This document shows positions 10,014 to 18,881 of a DNA stretch of 64,000 bases, piece after piece. Position 1 is the first letter of the stretch. The number at the start of each line of letters is the position of its first letter. This DNA is from Streptomyces umbrinus (GTDB lineage: Bacteria > Actinomycetota > Actinomycetes > Streptomycetales > Streptomycetaceae): NCBI RefSeq assembly GCF_030817415.1, contig NZ_JAUSZI010000002.1, forward strand, positions 6,448,001 through 6,512,000, in the 5' to 3' direction. The notes below the pieces were generated by a model that made no database searches, was not told the DNA's origin, and saw nothing but the letters and a program-made list of their open reading frames with translations. A program made the translations under genes and the position numbers.

Positions 10014-10399
10014 TCAGGGCCAGGTGAGCTCAACACGGTCGTGCCGTACGGCGTAGGCCGCCGGACCACCCTTCTCGACAGCCCGGTGGATCGCGTCACG
10101 GCGTGCGACGAGCCGCTCGACCATCTCGGCGCTGCGAAGCTGCTGGTTGTCCAGGTAGAACAGCACTGCCTCGCGCTCCAGGACGGGCCGGATCTCCAGG
10201 TCCCGGTCTTGATCCGCCCGTCCTTCGACAGCGGGACCCAGGATCGGTCGAGACCGTGAGTGATCCACTCCTCGTCGGGAACATCCTGCCCGTCGTCCGG
10301 GAAGACGTCCCCGATGCGGTGAACCGTCCATCCGGAGCTTCTCAGCCCCTCGGCGACACGACGACCGAGATTCCGGTCGAGGAAGAACTCAGGCGGCAA
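10014..10399 (-). pseudogene. PIN-like toxin (VapC45-type), frameshifted
   Basis: The start (TTG at 10399) reads PPEFFLDRNLGRRVAEGL and continues to PLSKDGRIK at residue 64, which matches the N-terminal half of PIN-like nucleases paired with DUF433 antitoxins. The family then continues in another frame: RDLEIRPVLEREAVLFYLD and onward to VELTWP, ending at 10014. One missing base near 10206-10208, just after the GRIK lysine codon, would restore a protein of about 128 residues. The gene overlaps its antitoxin stop by 11 bp, which implies translational coupling. Either the toxin was inactivated by a single deletion or the base is a sequencing error. Confidence 0.75.
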
Positions 10400-11045
10400 G
10401 GTGAACCACTGCTCGGCAGAGCGCGTCCACCTGCTCAGGCGTCATGTCGTAGTCGTACGCGATGTCCTCGATGGTCTCCCCGGCCTCCCACAGGTCGGTG
10501 ATGGCCCGGACCGTGACGCGGTTGGCGGCCACCACGGGGAGACCGTGGCCGAACCTCGGATCGATCACGACAGGGACCGAGTCCGGATACTGCCTCAGTC
10601 GCAGGCTGGAAGGGAAGTCGTCGCCCGGCTCCCAGGTGAGGTAGCGGAGATAGTCGGAGACCACTTCCTGGATGGGGACCTGGCCGTCGCGGGCTCTGCG
10701 GAGATCCCCCCAACCGTGCTCGACGAAGATGTCCACGCCGTCCGTGGCGATCCGCTTGGACACGAGGCCATAGGGGGTGTCGAACGCGTCCCGTACGGCG
10801 GCGGCCGCCTCCCTGATCTCGCTCATGCGGAGCCCCAGGGAACGCAGAGATCGAAGGACGTGTGCCTCGGCCACCGCGATGAACGGCACCGAAGGCTGCC
10901 CCTTGCGCACCGGCTCCACCTGGTGAACCAGTGGTGCTCCGGCCGCCTTGCCCTTCAGCCACGAGGTGAGAGTCGACTGCGGGATCTCAAGGTAGGAGGC
11001 CGTTTCCGTAGGTGTCAGAAGCCCGTCCTGGAACCTGTCGACCAT
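10389..11045 (-). CDS. DUF433-type antitoxin (VapB45-like) with MerR-like N-terminus
   Basis: The 218-residue product opens with a helix-turn-helix-like segment (LLTPTETASYLEIPQSTLTSWL), has a middle region (VPFIAVAEAHVLRSLRSLG, MSEIREAAAAV), and ends in a DUF433 domain (VTVRAITDLWEAGETIEDIAYDYDMTPEQVDALCRA). This layout is typical of antitoxins that bind their own promoter and neutralise a PIN-like nuclease encoded just downstream. The ATG at 11045 follows a perfect AGGAGG. The partner gene is frameshifted, so this antitoxin may now be an orphan regulator. Confidence 0.85.
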   Translation of the reverse strand: MVDRFQDGLLTPTETASYLEIPQSTLTSWLKGKAAGAPLVHQVEPVRKGQPSVPFIAVAEAHVLRSLRSLGLRMSEIREAAAAVRDAFDTPYGLVSKRIATDGVDIFVEHGWGDLRRARDGQVPIQEVVSDYLRYLTWEPGDDFPSSLRLRQYPDSVPVVIDPRFGHGLPVVAANRVTVRAITDLWEAGETIEDIAYDYDMTPEQVDALCRAVVHLAA

Positions 11046-11130
11046 GCCCCACCTCCTCTTGGCACCGAGTTTCGCGTCGTCGCACGTCAAGACTCCCACC
11101 TGCGGGTGGATCACACACCAAGCCACGGGC

Positions 11131-12021
11131 TCAACCGGCCGCACGGAGACGGTCCCCCGACCTGCAGTCCCGGCAACGGCCGGGTTCCGTCGAGCGGAAC
11201 CCCCGGTCGCAGCCGTCGCAGTTCCGCATGGGCGCGATCGACGGACGTACTGCGGGTTCTGCGCCTCTGGCCGGTGCGGGCAGGGGAGTCTCCTTGAGCC
11301 GGTAGGCGAGGATGCCGGCCGGGCGGATCAGGAGGCCGACCGGGAGCCCTGAAGTGAGGTGGTCCGTGACCTGTGTGGGCAGGAGGCCGGCCGCGAGCCA
11401 TTGGGAGACGGCCGGTGCGAGTCGTACGGCTTCACGCGCGGACAGGACAAGACGGGGGTCGACCCTGCGCAGGGCGGCGAGTACGGCGATGGCCTGCGGG
11501 TCTGCGTCGGCGAGCGGGACGGGTGCCTCCGCCTCGGCCTGTACGGGCGCGGCCATCGTTTCCTCCACGGACGCGGACTTGGGTGTGACTGTCGCCGCGG
11601 CGGGCTGCTCCCGGGGACGGCGGGGCCTGGGTGGCTCGGGAGACCCGTCAGGGTCCGGACGGTCCGGATCGCCGCCGGGGACGTCGTAGAAGTACGTCCG
11701 GGTTCGGACCTGCCCGGTGGGCGTTCGCTCGCGGCGGCGCTCCAGGTATCCGGCCGCTTCCAGCTCCCTGAGCGCCCGCGAGATCAGGATCTCGCCCTCG
11801 GTGAAGTGCTCACACAGGGCGGCGATGGTCACGGGGGTGCCGGTGGGCAGGGAGAGGATGTACACCGCGACGCCGACCGTGACCGCGCTGCCGCGTCGTT
11901 GTGCGAGGGCGTTGGCGATGACGGTGAAGTCGGCCGTGAGGCGGGTGCGTACGTGGATCACGCCGGAGGTCGGAGCTCCGGCGTCGGCGCGCAGGCGCGC
12001 GTTAGACTGCGAGTCAGCCAT
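11131..12021 (-). CDS. Winged-helix DNA-binding protein with C-terminal zinc ribbon
   Basis: The 296-residue product has an N-terminal helix-turn-helix domain (TIAALCEHFTEGEILISRAL, LEAAGYLERRRERTPTGQ) followed by a flexible Pro-rich linker, a second helical region (RVDPRLVLSAREAVRLAPAV), and a C-terminal Cys-rich motif NCDGCDRGFRSTEPGRCRDC that looks like a four-cysteine zinc ribbon. Proteins of this type are frequent in Streptomyces accessory regions and plasmids and are annotated as helix-turn-helix proteins; the role is unproven. The ATG at 12021 starts MADSQSNARLRADAG; its ribosome site is weak, so a nearby start is possible. Confidence 0.75.
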   Translation of the reverse strand: MADSQSNARLRADAGAPTSGVIHVRTRLTADFTVIANALAQRRGSAVTVGVAVYILSLPTGTPVTIAALCEHFTEGEILISRALRELEAAGYLERRRERTPTGQVRTRTYFYDVPGGDPDRPDPDGSPEPPRPRRPREQPAAATVTPKSASVEETMAAPVQAEAEAPVPLADADPQAIAVLAALRRVDPRLVLSAREAVRLAPAVSQWLAAGLLPTQVTDHLTSGLPVGLLIRPAGILAYRLKETPLPAPARGAEPAVRPSIAPMRNCDGCDRGFRSTEPGRCRDCRSGDRLRAAG

Positions 12022-12302
12022 CGGGAAGGTGCTACTTCCTGGTTGGTCAGGCCCTCGTTCGGGATTGCAGTCCCGGCCGGGGGCCGTATCTGTTTGCGGT
12101 TGTCGCGGCGAACGTAACCGGCCGTGTCCCGCGCCTGCAAGCCGGTCACTCGGACGGGTGACGCAGGCTTCCTGGCGGGGGAGGGTGGGTGGGCGGGTAG
12201 TTCTTTCCCCCGGTTCTTTGGGGAGGTCAGCGGCCCGCCGGACCCTCGCGGACAAGGGCCCGGCGAGCCCGGAAGACGGACGGCGGCCGGGGTCCGGCCG
12301 CC

Positions 12303-12521
12303 TCAGGGACGGTGGTTCCCGGACTTCAACTCGCCTATGAAGGCGGCCCAGGCGGCGGTTTCGAAGCACAGCGCCGGACCGTGCGGGACCTTGCTGTCAC
12401 GGACGGGGACGACGGCCCGGAACCCGTCGGTCACCTCCACGCAGTTGCCGCCTTCCTGATTGCTGTAGCTGCTCTTGCGCCACGCGGCGCCGTTCAGATC
12501 GGGACGGGACCTTCGCTCCAC
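12303..12521 (-). CDS. DUF397 protein
   Basis: The 72-residue product carries the DUF397 signature WRKSSYSNQEGGNCVEV followed by VPVRDSKVPHGPALCF and a closing helix WAAFIGELKSG. DUF397 proteins accompany XRE regulators and serine kinase-like ATP-binding proteins in WhiJ/AbaA-type loci that influence differentiation in Streptomyces. The GTG start lies inside the 3' part of the XRE gene, overlapping by 125 bp in a different frame. Confidence 0.9.
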   Translation of the reverse strand: MERRSRPDLNGAAWRKSSYSNQEGGNCVEVTDGFRAVVPVRDSKVPHGPALCFETAAWAAFIGELKSGNHRP

Positions 12522-13341
12522 GGTGGTTGTCCTCCATCACGGATCGGATCATGTCGAGTGACATGAGCGGGGGCAGAGCTGCCGCCCGCAGCCGATCGTA
12601 AGTCAGCGCGAATCTTCTGACTTCGTCCGGATCCTCGACGAGTTGGCCGTAGTGCGCGCCTTCCGTGTAAGCGATCTCCGAGCCGTCCGGCATGGTGAGA
12701 ACCGTGAGCGAGCCGCCCATGACATCGTGCTCGCCCTGGTCGAACGGCAGTACCTGCACGGTGATGTGAAGTTCAGCCGCGGTCCTGAGGAACCGCGCCA
12801 ACTGCTCACACATCACCGCCTGGCCACCGACCGGACGCCTGAGTACCGCCTCGTCGAGGACCACCCACAGCTCGGGACGGTCGGGCATTCCGAGACGCTC
12901 CTGTCGTCCCATGCGAAGGGCGACCCGCTCCTCCAACTGCTCTTCGCTGCCAAGCGTTCGACCGACTCTCAGCACCGCCCGCGCGTAGTCCTCCGTCTGC
13001 AACAAGCCAGGCACCACATGAGCCGCGTACTCGCGGATGGCCACCGCCCGCCCCGAGTACTCCATGAACTTCCGCGACCAGTCCGGAAACGCCTCCCGGT
13101 ACACGTACGGCCACAGGTCGACCAGCAGATCGTCCGCACCGAGGGCCGCGTCCAGCGCACGCGTCAGTTCCAGCGTCGGCTTCGCTCCGGACGCTCGCTC
13201 GATCTGCGTGATCCGCGTGCTCACCACGTGTGTCCGGTCGCCGAGTTCGGCCTGGGTCAGTCCGGCCGCCGTACGGAGTCTGCGCACCCGCGAACCGAAC
13301 AGCGCCGCCATCGACGTACTGGGGTCAATTCCGTTGGCCAA
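12397..13341 (-). CDS. XRE-family regulator with DUF5753 domain
   Basis: The product has an N-terminal Cro/CI helix-turn-helix (FGSRVRRLRTAAGLTQAELG, STRITQIERA) and a DUF5753 effector domain (YAAHVVPGLLQTEDYARAVL through EIAYTEGAHYGQLVEDP). Such proteins are normally about 280 residues and stop near SLDMIRSVMEDNH. Here the frame runs on for about 44 further residues, an arginine- and glutamine-rich tail translated across the DUF397 gene. The natural stop seems to have been lost, or the annotation of the family end is exceeded. The start is TTG with GGAAG seven bases upstream. Confidence 0.85.
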   Translation of the reverse strand: MANGIDPSTSMAALFGSRVRRLRTAAGLTQAELGDRTHVVSTRITQIERASGAKPTLELTRALDAALGADDLLVDLWPYVYREAFPDWSRKFMEYSGRAVAIREYAAHVVPGLLQTEDYARAVLRVGRTLGSEEQLEERVALRMGRQERLGMPDRPELWVVLDEAVLRRPVGGQAVMCEQLARFLRTAAELHITVQVLPFDQGEHDVMGGSLTVLTMPDGSEIAYTEGAHYGQLVEDPDEVRRFALTYDRLRAAALPPLMSLDMIRSVMEDNHRGAKVPSRSERRRVAQEQLQQSGRRQLRGGDRRVPGRRPRP

Positions 13342-13453
13342 AGCGTCACTTCCGTTCCTTACGGGCTGAAAAGTAAGGCCGTGTCACCTGTCGAGCGTAG
13401 GGCGATCGGACGACTCTTGAGCACGGAACGTGACGAATCGTGTACGTCACGGG

Positions 13454-14008
13454 ATGTCGCCCAGCTCGACAGACAAGGACGGACAAGCCGTGCTGACAGG
13501 AACGACCACCCCGGGAGACGAGCCACGGCGGAGCGCCGCGCCCCATGCCGCGCAAACCGTTGCGCTCGCCGACGCGGCACGCGAACTCCCCTCATACAGC
13601 GAGCAGTTCGTCTCCTCGCCGCGAGGTGCGCGGCTCGCACGGCGGCTCGCCGTCCGGCGAATGGAGGAGTGGGGCCACCCGCCCGCGTCGGACGCGTCGT
13701 GCACGGTCGCCCTCGTCGTCGGCGAACTCGCCGCGAACGCCGTGCAGCACGGCCGGGTCCCCGGGCGTGACTTCGGCCTCCGGCTCGTCCTCGACGCGGC
13801 TGCGGGCCTGGTGCGTATCGAGGTCGCGGACGCCGCTTCCGCGGTGCGGCCGCCCACGGCCCCGCCCTCGTCGTACCCCGAGGGCGAGTCGGGCCGAGGG
13901 CTCCTCCTGGTGGACGTCCTGGCCGTGTGCTGGGGGTCCGAGCCTCGTCGACTCGTGGGCAAGACGGTATGGGCGGAGGTGCCCATCGAGCCATCAGCTG
14001 TCGTTTAG
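13454..14008 (+). CDS. SpoIIAB/RsbW-like ATP-binding protein
   Basis: The protein (184 residues from ATG 13454; a GTG at 13430 is also possible) is a HATPase_c_2-type serine kinase-like protein. It shows the N-box ALVVGELAANAVQHG, a VRIEVADAA strand with the Mg/ATP aspartate, and the ESGRGLLLVDVLA glycine box. Members either phosphorylate anti-anti-sigma factors or act as non-kinase partners. It is divergent from the XRE-DUF397 pair, completing the trio typical of streptomycete WhiJ-like loci. No sigma factor or STAS protein lies nearby, so its partner is unknown. Confidence 0.85.
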   Translation: MSPSSTDKDGQAVLTGTTTPGDEPRRSAAPHAAQTVALADAARELPSYSEQFVSSPRGARLARRLAVRRMEEWGHPPASDASCTVALVVGELAANAVQHGRVPGRDFGLRLVLDAAAGLVRIEVADAASAVRPPTAPPSSYPEGESGRGLLLVDVLAVCWGSEPRRLVGKTVWAEVPIEPSAVV

Positions 14009-14038
14009 TGCTCCGACCGGGAGGGTTCGCCGGGTTGG

Positions 14039-14075
14039 CGGTCGGGGCGGTCGGGGCGGTCGGGGCGGTCGGAGC
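14039..14075. repeat. Tandem 10-bp repeat GGTCGGGGCG
   Basis: Three and a half near-perfect copies of a 10-bp unit (GGTCGGGGCG) follow the ATP-binding gene and are followed by GGTCGGAGCGG. It lies between convergent genes. Nothing else is visible in this 158-bp gap. Confidence 0.7.
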
Positions 14076-14166
14076 GGCGGACGGGCGGTGACGTCCGCTC
14101 CGACCGCTGGAGGTGGGGTGGCCGGGCCTGTGCGGGTGCGTCGGCATCCCCGAGTGGGTCCTCGCG

Positions 14167-14814
14167 TCACCTTCGCCAGAACAGGTGGTGCGTCACGCCG
14201 CTCGGGCTGGGCACGACCTCCAGGTGGAACCGGTCGAGCAGCTCATCGGGGGACTCCCAGAGTCGTAGTCCGGACCCGAGCGTTGCCGGCGAGACCGCCA
14301 CGTGCATGGTGTCGACAAGGTCGGCGTCAAGGAACTGCCGGATGGTGGTAACCCCGCCGCCGAGCCGGACGTCCTTGCCCTGCGCCGCCTCCCGTGCCTG
14401 CGCGAGGACCGTGGCCGGGTCGCCGTCGACGAAGTGGAATGTGGTGTCGGAGAGCGTGAACGACGGACGCTCGTGGTGAGTCATGACGAACACCGGGGTG
14501 CGGAACGGGGGCTCGTCACCCCACCAGCCGAGCCACTCGTGGTCGTGCCAGGGCCCGCGCTGGGGCCCGAACTTGTTGCGGCCCATGATCTCGGCACCGA
14601 TGTTGCGCTCGTAGTCTCGCGTGAAGTAGTCATCGAGGCCCCGGCTCCCCCCGGGATCGGTGCGCATGGGCCAGCTTGCCGTGGCGCCTGCCCAGGCGAA
14701 CATCCTCTGGGGATTGATGGCACGGCCGAACGGGTGCTCGAAGCTCTGGTCCTCGCCGGCACCGATGCCGTCACTCGAGACCATGAAGTTCATGACTCTC
14801 AGCAGTTGATCCAT
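14167..14814 (-). CDS. Dihydrofolate reductase family protein (RibD C-terminal-like)
   Basis: This 215-residue protein has the fold signature of RibD_C/DHFR-like NADPH reductases: SLDGIGAG-like opening (VSSDGIGAGEDQS), IMGRNKFGP, FRTPVFVMTHHERPSF, and GGGVTTIRQFLDADLVDTMHVAVSP. It is probably a small-molecule reductase of unknown substrate, not the folate DHFR, which is shorter and lacks this C-terminal pattern. GAGGAAA precedes the ATG. It stands alone, with a 240-bp upstream gap. Confidence 0.85.
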   Translation of the reverse strand: MDQLLRVMNFMVSSDGIGAGEDQSFEHPFGRAINPQRMFAWAGATASWPMRTDPGGSRGLDDYFTRDYERNIGAEIMGRNKFGPQRGPWHDHEWLGWWGDEPPFRTPVFVMTHHERPSFTLSDTTFHFVDGDPATVLAQAREAAQGKDVRLGGGVTTIRQFLDADLVDTMHVAVSPATLGSGLRLWESPDELLDRFHLEVVPSPSGVTHHLFWRR

Positions 14815-15052
14815 GGGTTTCCTCGTCAGGTCCTGTCAACGTCATCGTGTGGCGAGGCGCCGCACATCATGATGTCGAATGAGACGTGGCCCAATCGACA
14901 GCGGCCCGTAGCTTTTTTCCAAGGCGCATCGGGAGCGGACCCGCCGGCGGTATGGCCGCGGCTTCGTCGGCGGACGTCCGCCTCGGGGGAATTCGCACTC
15001 TCCGAGCCGCGCGTTGCTCGCAAATGATACGAATTGCCAGCAATCTTCTGGT

Positions 15053-16252
15053 GTGACCCAAGCAAGTACCCTCGCACCCCCGCCCCTCGCCGTCACAAAG
15101 CCCGCCACCGAGGGCCGTGCCCGTCCGCGTCCGTCCCCGGCGGCGGCGATGGGTACCGCCCTCGGGCTGTTCGCCGCCGCCCGGCTGCTGGGCGCCGCGG
15201 CCGTCGCCATGACCGCCTGGGCGACCGGCGGGCACCCGGTGCTCCTGCTCGGCCGGTCCTGGGACTCCGTCTGGTATCTGCGGATCGCCGGCGACGGCTA
15301 CGGACGCAGCCTGCACTTCCGCCCCACCGTCGTCCACAGCGACCTGGCGTTCTTCCCGCTCTACCCCGGGCTGCTGCGGGCCGTCACCGAGCTGACCCCG
15401 CTCAGCGGCCCCGGCGCCGGCCTGCTGATCTCGTGGACGGCCGCCGCGGTCGCCGCCTGCGGGATCTACGCGATCGGGGCCCGCCTGCACGACCGCGCCG
15501 TCGCCACCACCCTGGTCCTCCTGTGGGGCCTGATGCCGCACTCCGTCGTGCTCTCGATGGCGTACACGGAGCCGGTCCTCACCGCCTTCGCCGCCTGGTC
15601 GCTCTACGCCGTCCTCTCCGGCCGCTGGGTGTGGGCGGGCGCCCTCGCGGCCTGCGCGGGGCTGGCCCGGCCGAACGGCTTCGCCGTGGCGGCGGCCGTG
15701 CTCGCGGCGGCGGCGTACGAGATCTTCAGGCGGCGCGGAAAGGTTTCCCACAGGCTGTGGACGGGCGCGGCGCTCGCACCGCTCGGGTGGGCGGGGTTCT
15801 TCCTGTGGGTGGGGCGGCGCAAGGGCGATCTGCTCGGCGGGTACTTCGAGGTGCAGCGGCTGTGGGGCTCACGCTTCGACTTCGGCCTCGGCGCGCTGCG
15901 CTTCGTCAAGCATCTGCTGCTGCACGGCGACCGGCTGGTCTTCCCCATGTCGATGGTGATCGTGGCGGCGGGCCTGCTGCTGTACGGGCTGCTGATCGCC
16001 GACCGCGCGCCTCTGCCGCTGCTGGTCTACGCGGGCGCGCTGCTGCTCGTGGCGGTCGGCGGCGCCGGCTTCTTCGAGTGCAAGCCGCGGTTCCTGCTGC
16101 CGGCGTTCCCGCTGCTGCTGCCGCTGGCCTGCGCGCTGGTACGGACGGCGAGAGCCCGACCGTGGCACGCGACCCTGGTGGTCGGCGCCCTGGCCGGGCT
16201 CTCGTTCGCGTACGGGGCGTACCTCGTCGTGCTCGCCCACAAGCCGCTGTGA
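15053..16252 (+). CDS. Polytopic membrane protein, PIG-V/mannosyltransferase-like
   Basis: From GTG 15053 the product has about 399 residues and roughly ten hydrophobic segments. Near the N-terminus it shows WDSVWYLRIAGDGYG followed by DLAFFPLYPGLLR. This combination (W-D-S-x-W-Y and F-F-P-x-Y-P) is typical of the bacterial PIG-V-like glycosyltransferase family that uses polyprenyl-linked sugars on the outer face of the membrane. A later KPRFLLPAFPLLLPLA motif also fits. A poly-Pro/Ala lead of about 40 residues precedes the first helix, so the true start could be slightly later. Substrate unknown. Confidence 0.75.
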   Translation: MTQASTLAPPPLAVTKPATEGRARPRPSPAAAMGTALGLFAAARLLGAAAVAMTAWATGGHPVLLLGRSWDSVWYLRIAGDGYGRSLHFRPTVVHSDLAFFPLYPGLLRAVTELTPLSGPGAGLLISWTAAAVAACGIYAIGARLHDRAVATTLVLLWGLMPHSVVLSMAYTEPVLTAFAAWSLYAVLSGRWVWAGALAACAGLARPNGFAVAAAVLAAAAYEIFRRRGKVSHRLWTGAALAPLGWAGFFLWVGRRKGDLLGGYFEVQRLWGSRFDFGLGALRFVKHLLLHGDRLVFPMSMVIVAAGLLLYGLLIADRAPLPLLVYAGALLLVAVGGAGFFECKPRFLLPAFPLLLPLACALVRTARARPWHATLVVGALAGLSFAYGAYLVVLAHKPL

Positions 16253-16297
16253 GCCGCCGCGCGGCCGTGGCCCGCGGGGCTCGCGCCCGAGTGAGTC

Positions 16298-16825
16298 CTA
16301 CTCGTCCTCTTCGGGCTTGTCGGCCTCGTCGATCTCCTGCTCCAGGCCGAGCTGCTCGACGAGCCACTTGTCGAACTCGATGGCGGCCCGCACCCAGCTG
16401 ACCGTGGACGACACGAAGTGCTCCAGGCTGACGCCGGTGCCGATCAGCATCTGCGCCTCGCCGATCAGGCGGACGGTGCCGTCGTCGTGCGTGTGGCTGT
16501 AGACCTTCGGCCAGAGCGTGCGCCGGTTCCAGTCGTCGATGGACTCAAGGAGCTGGGGCTTCTCGTCGATCTGGTGCGGCCGGTCGTAGAACGTCCGCAC
16601 CGAGAAGACCTGCTGGTCGCCTTCACCGCGGAACATGAAATACGTGCGGAACTGCTCCCACGGCGCCGCGAGGTCACCCTCGTCGTCGACGACATACTTC
16701 AGCTCCATTTGGTCCAGGAGCTGCTTCACAAGGTCCTGATCAGGGACGACGGGGCCCGCCGGTCCGCCGGGGTTCGGCTCGGGCTGGCCCCCGAAGTTCG
16801 GAATCGAGGACGGGTCGATAGACAT
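16298..16825 (-). CDS. YbjN domain protein
   Basis: The 175-residue product fits the YbjN/type III secretion-chaperone-like fold: LVKQLLDQMELKYVVDDEGDL, then FRGEGDQQVFSVRTFYDR and an acidic C-terminus (EIDEADKPEEDE). Streptomycetes carry several YbjN paralogues, with links to motility and sensory regulation only in enterobacteria, so the role here is open. AGGAG lies ten bases before the ATG. It is convergent with the PIG-V-like gene; the gap to the next gene upstream (16826-17146) contains only a degenerate repeat and a promoter. Confidence 0.8.
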   Translation of the reverse strand: MSIDPSSIPNFGGQPEPNPGGPAGPVVPDQDLVKQLLDQMELKYVVDDEGDLAAPWEQFRTYFMFRGEGDQQVFSVRTFYDRPHQIDEKPQLLESIDDWNRRTLWPKVYSHTHDDGTVRLIGEAQMLIGTGVSLEHFVSSTVSWVRAAIEFDKWLVEQLGLEQEIDEADKPEEDE

Positions 16826-16920
16826 TCGGTGGGTACTCCTGAGGATTGCACGTGGTTACCTGACTTCGACCCTAGCCGTGATCGGCGTTCAGTAGTCCTT
16901 TGGCCCCAGGAGAATCGGAC

Positions 16921-17000
16921 AGAGCCGCGGGGCAAGCCCCGTAAGGGGCGCGGGGCTGTGACATTTGCGGCTCCGCCGCGTGGGCGCGACAAGCCCGCAC
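16921..17000. repeat. Degenerate copy of the AGGGGCGCGGGG repeat family
   Basis: AAGGGGCGCGGGGCTGTGAC followed by GCGGCTCCGCCGC and GCGCGACAAGCCC resembles repeat family 1 seen complete elsewhere in the window, but with the AACTGCGC part replaced. It lies in the 320-bp gap between a minus-strand and a plus-strand gene, which otherwise holds only the leaderless promoter at 17134. Confidence 0.55.
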
Positions 17001-17133
17001 TCACCCGCACCCGACAACGCGACCGTAAAAAGACAAGAACCCCGTTCACGGCCCGTACGCGCCCTGGCCAAAGTATGCGTTCAGGCCCGACTTTTCACAC
17101 GTGTGGGTGACAGGACGCAGTTGTTCGGTGACG

Positions 17134-17139
17134 TACCGT
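17134..17139 (+). promoter_or_regulatory. -10 box of a probable leaderless promoter
   Basis: TACCGT lies seven bases before the GTG start at 17147, the spacing expected if transcription starts at the start codon. Confidence 0.5.
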
Positions 17140-17146
17140 TCGCTGG

Positions 17147-18793
17147 GTGATCGAGCCGCACGCCACCGCCCAGCCCGGCACGGCCACGGCCCCCGCCCAG
17201 CCCGGCACGGCCAAGGCCCCGCCGCCCTGGAGCGGCCAGGGCCCGGCGCGTCTGCCGGTCAGCACGGCCACCGGACGGTTCCTCGTCCTCGCAGGCGTCT
17301 TCATCTGCGCGGCCTGCGGACTCGTGTACGAACTCGAACTCGTCGCCCTCGCCTCGTACCTGATCGGCGACTCGGTCACCCAAGCCTCCGTCGTGCTGTC
17401 CGTGATGGTCTTCGCGATGGGCCTCGGCTCGCTCGTCGCGAAGCGCCTGCGAGGCCGCGCCGCGGCCGGCTTCGGCGCCGTCGAGGCACTGCTCGCGCTC
17501 GTCGGCGGCTGCAGCGCGATGGCCCTGTACGCCGTCTTCGCCTGGACCGGCGACTGGGGCGGCGCCTGGCAGGGCGGCTCCAGTTACGTCCTTGTCGCCT
17601 TCTCCCTGGCCATCGGGCTGCTCATCGGCGCAGAGGTCCCCCTGCTGATGGAGCTGATCCAGCGCATCCGCAGACAGGACGCGGGCGGCGCGGTCGCGGA
17701 CCTGTTCGCCGCGGACTACGTGGGCGCGCTGGCCGGCGGGCTCGCCTTCCCCTTCCTGCTGCTGCCCCTGCTCGGCCAGTTGACCGCGACGCTGATCACC
17801 GGAACCGTCAACGCGATCGCGGGCGGTGCCCTCGTCCTCGGCCTGTTCCGGCAGGACCTGAGCCGGCGTGCCCGCTGGCTGCTGGTCGTCGCCAACCTCG
17901 TCGTGCTCGCACTGCTCGCCTCGGCCGCCGTCCTCGTGGACGACTTCGAACGGGCCGCGCGGCACGCGGTGTACGGCAAGGATGTACGCGTGGCGATGCA
18001 CACCGACGTCCAGGAGGTCGTCCTCACCGGCGGCACGGACGGCCGTCCCCTCGACCTCTACCTCGACGGACGCCTGCGGGTCAGCGGCAGCGACGAACGC
18101 CGCTACCACGAGGCCCTCGTCCACCCCGCGATGAACGGCCCGCACGCGCGCGTGCTCGTCCTCGGCGGCGGCGACGGGCTCGCCGTGCGCGAGGTGCTGC
18201 GGCACGGCGGCGTACGGCAGGTCGACGTCGTCGAACTCGACACACGGCTCGTGGAGTTGGCCCGCACCGACCGGGCGCTGTCCGAACTGAACGGACACGT
18301 CTACGGGGACCCGAGGGTGCGGGTGGTCGCCGCGGACGCGTTCGGCTGGCTGCGGAGGGCCCCGCGGGGCGCGTACGACGTGATGGTCTCCGATCTGCCC
18401 GATCCCGGGATCACGTCCAGTACGAAGCTGTACTCGCAGGAGTTCTACGGGCTCGCGCGGGGCGTGCTCGCGGGCGGCGGGCGGCTCGTCGTGCACGCGG
18501 GGCCCGTGGAGTCGCGGCCACGGGCCTTCTGGACGGTCGACGCGACGGTACGGGCGGCCGGTCTGCGGACCGTCCCGTACGCCGTGGCCGGACGCGACCC
18601 GGCGGCGGCGAGCCGGTCCCGGGCTCCCCACGACTGGGGGTTCGTCCTCGCGTCCCGCGCCCGGCCGGAGCTGCGTACGCCGCCGGGCACCCCGTACGTG
18701 CCGTCCCTGCGGGCGGGCGTGCGGGCGGCGGAACGCACCCGGCTCACCGGCCTCCCGCCGTCCACGCTGGTGCATCCGAGGTACGCGGACTGA
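17147..18793 (+). CDS. Membrane-fused spermidine synthase-like protein
   Basis: The 548-residue product joins an N-terminal membrane domain of about seven helices (residues 45-265; [20 protein letters not shown] is the first) to a cytosolic polyamine-synthase fold (residues 280-510). The catalytic half shows [23 protein letters not shown], the SAM-type [15 protein letters not shown] loop and VDVVELD, and DLPDPG, where spermidine synthases carry the general-base aspartate. It could be an aminopropyltransferase; polyamine specificity is unproven. A Pro/Ala-rich repeat (AQPGTA twice) opens the protein. It is followed 88 bp later by an SRPBCC gene on the same strand. Confidence 0.85.
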   Translation: MIEPHATAQPGTATAPAQPGTAKAPPPWSGQGPARLPVSTATGRFLVLAGVFICAACGLVYELELVALASYLIGDSVTQASVVLSVMVFAMGLGSLVAKRLRGRAAAGFGAVEALLALVGGCSAMALYAVFAWTGDWGGAWQGGSSYVLVAFSLAIGLLIGAEVPLLMELIQRIRRQDAGGAVADLFAADYVGALAGGLAFPFLLLPLLGQLTATLITGTVNAIAGGALVLGLFRQDLSRRARWLLVVANLVVLALLASAAVLVDDFERAARHAVYGKDVRVAMHTDVQEVVLTGGTDGRPLDLYLDGRLRVSGSDERRYHEALVHPAMNGPHARVLVLGGGDGLAVREVLRHGGVRQVDVVELDTRLVELARTDRALSELNGHVYGDPRVRVVAADAFGWLRRAPRGAYDVMVSDLPDPGITSSTKLYSQEFYGLARGVLAGGGRLVVHAGPVESRPRAFWTVDATVRAAGLRTVPYAVAGRDPAAASRSRAPHDWGFVLASRARPELRTPPGTPYVPSLRAGVRAAERTRLTGLPPSTLVHPRYAD

Positions 18794-18867
18794 CTCCGAC
18801 CGAGTCGCTCTGCCGGCGGATCCGGGGGAATCCCCTCATACAGAGGTGCGGTACGGGCGGTGCTGGG

Positions 18868-18873
18868 TAGGCT
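18868..18873 (+). promoter_or_regulatory. -10 box of a probable leaderless promoter
   Basis: TAGGCT lies eight bases before the ATG at 18882; no ribosome binding site is visible. Confidence 0.5.
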
Positions 18874-18881
18874 CGGCCGAC

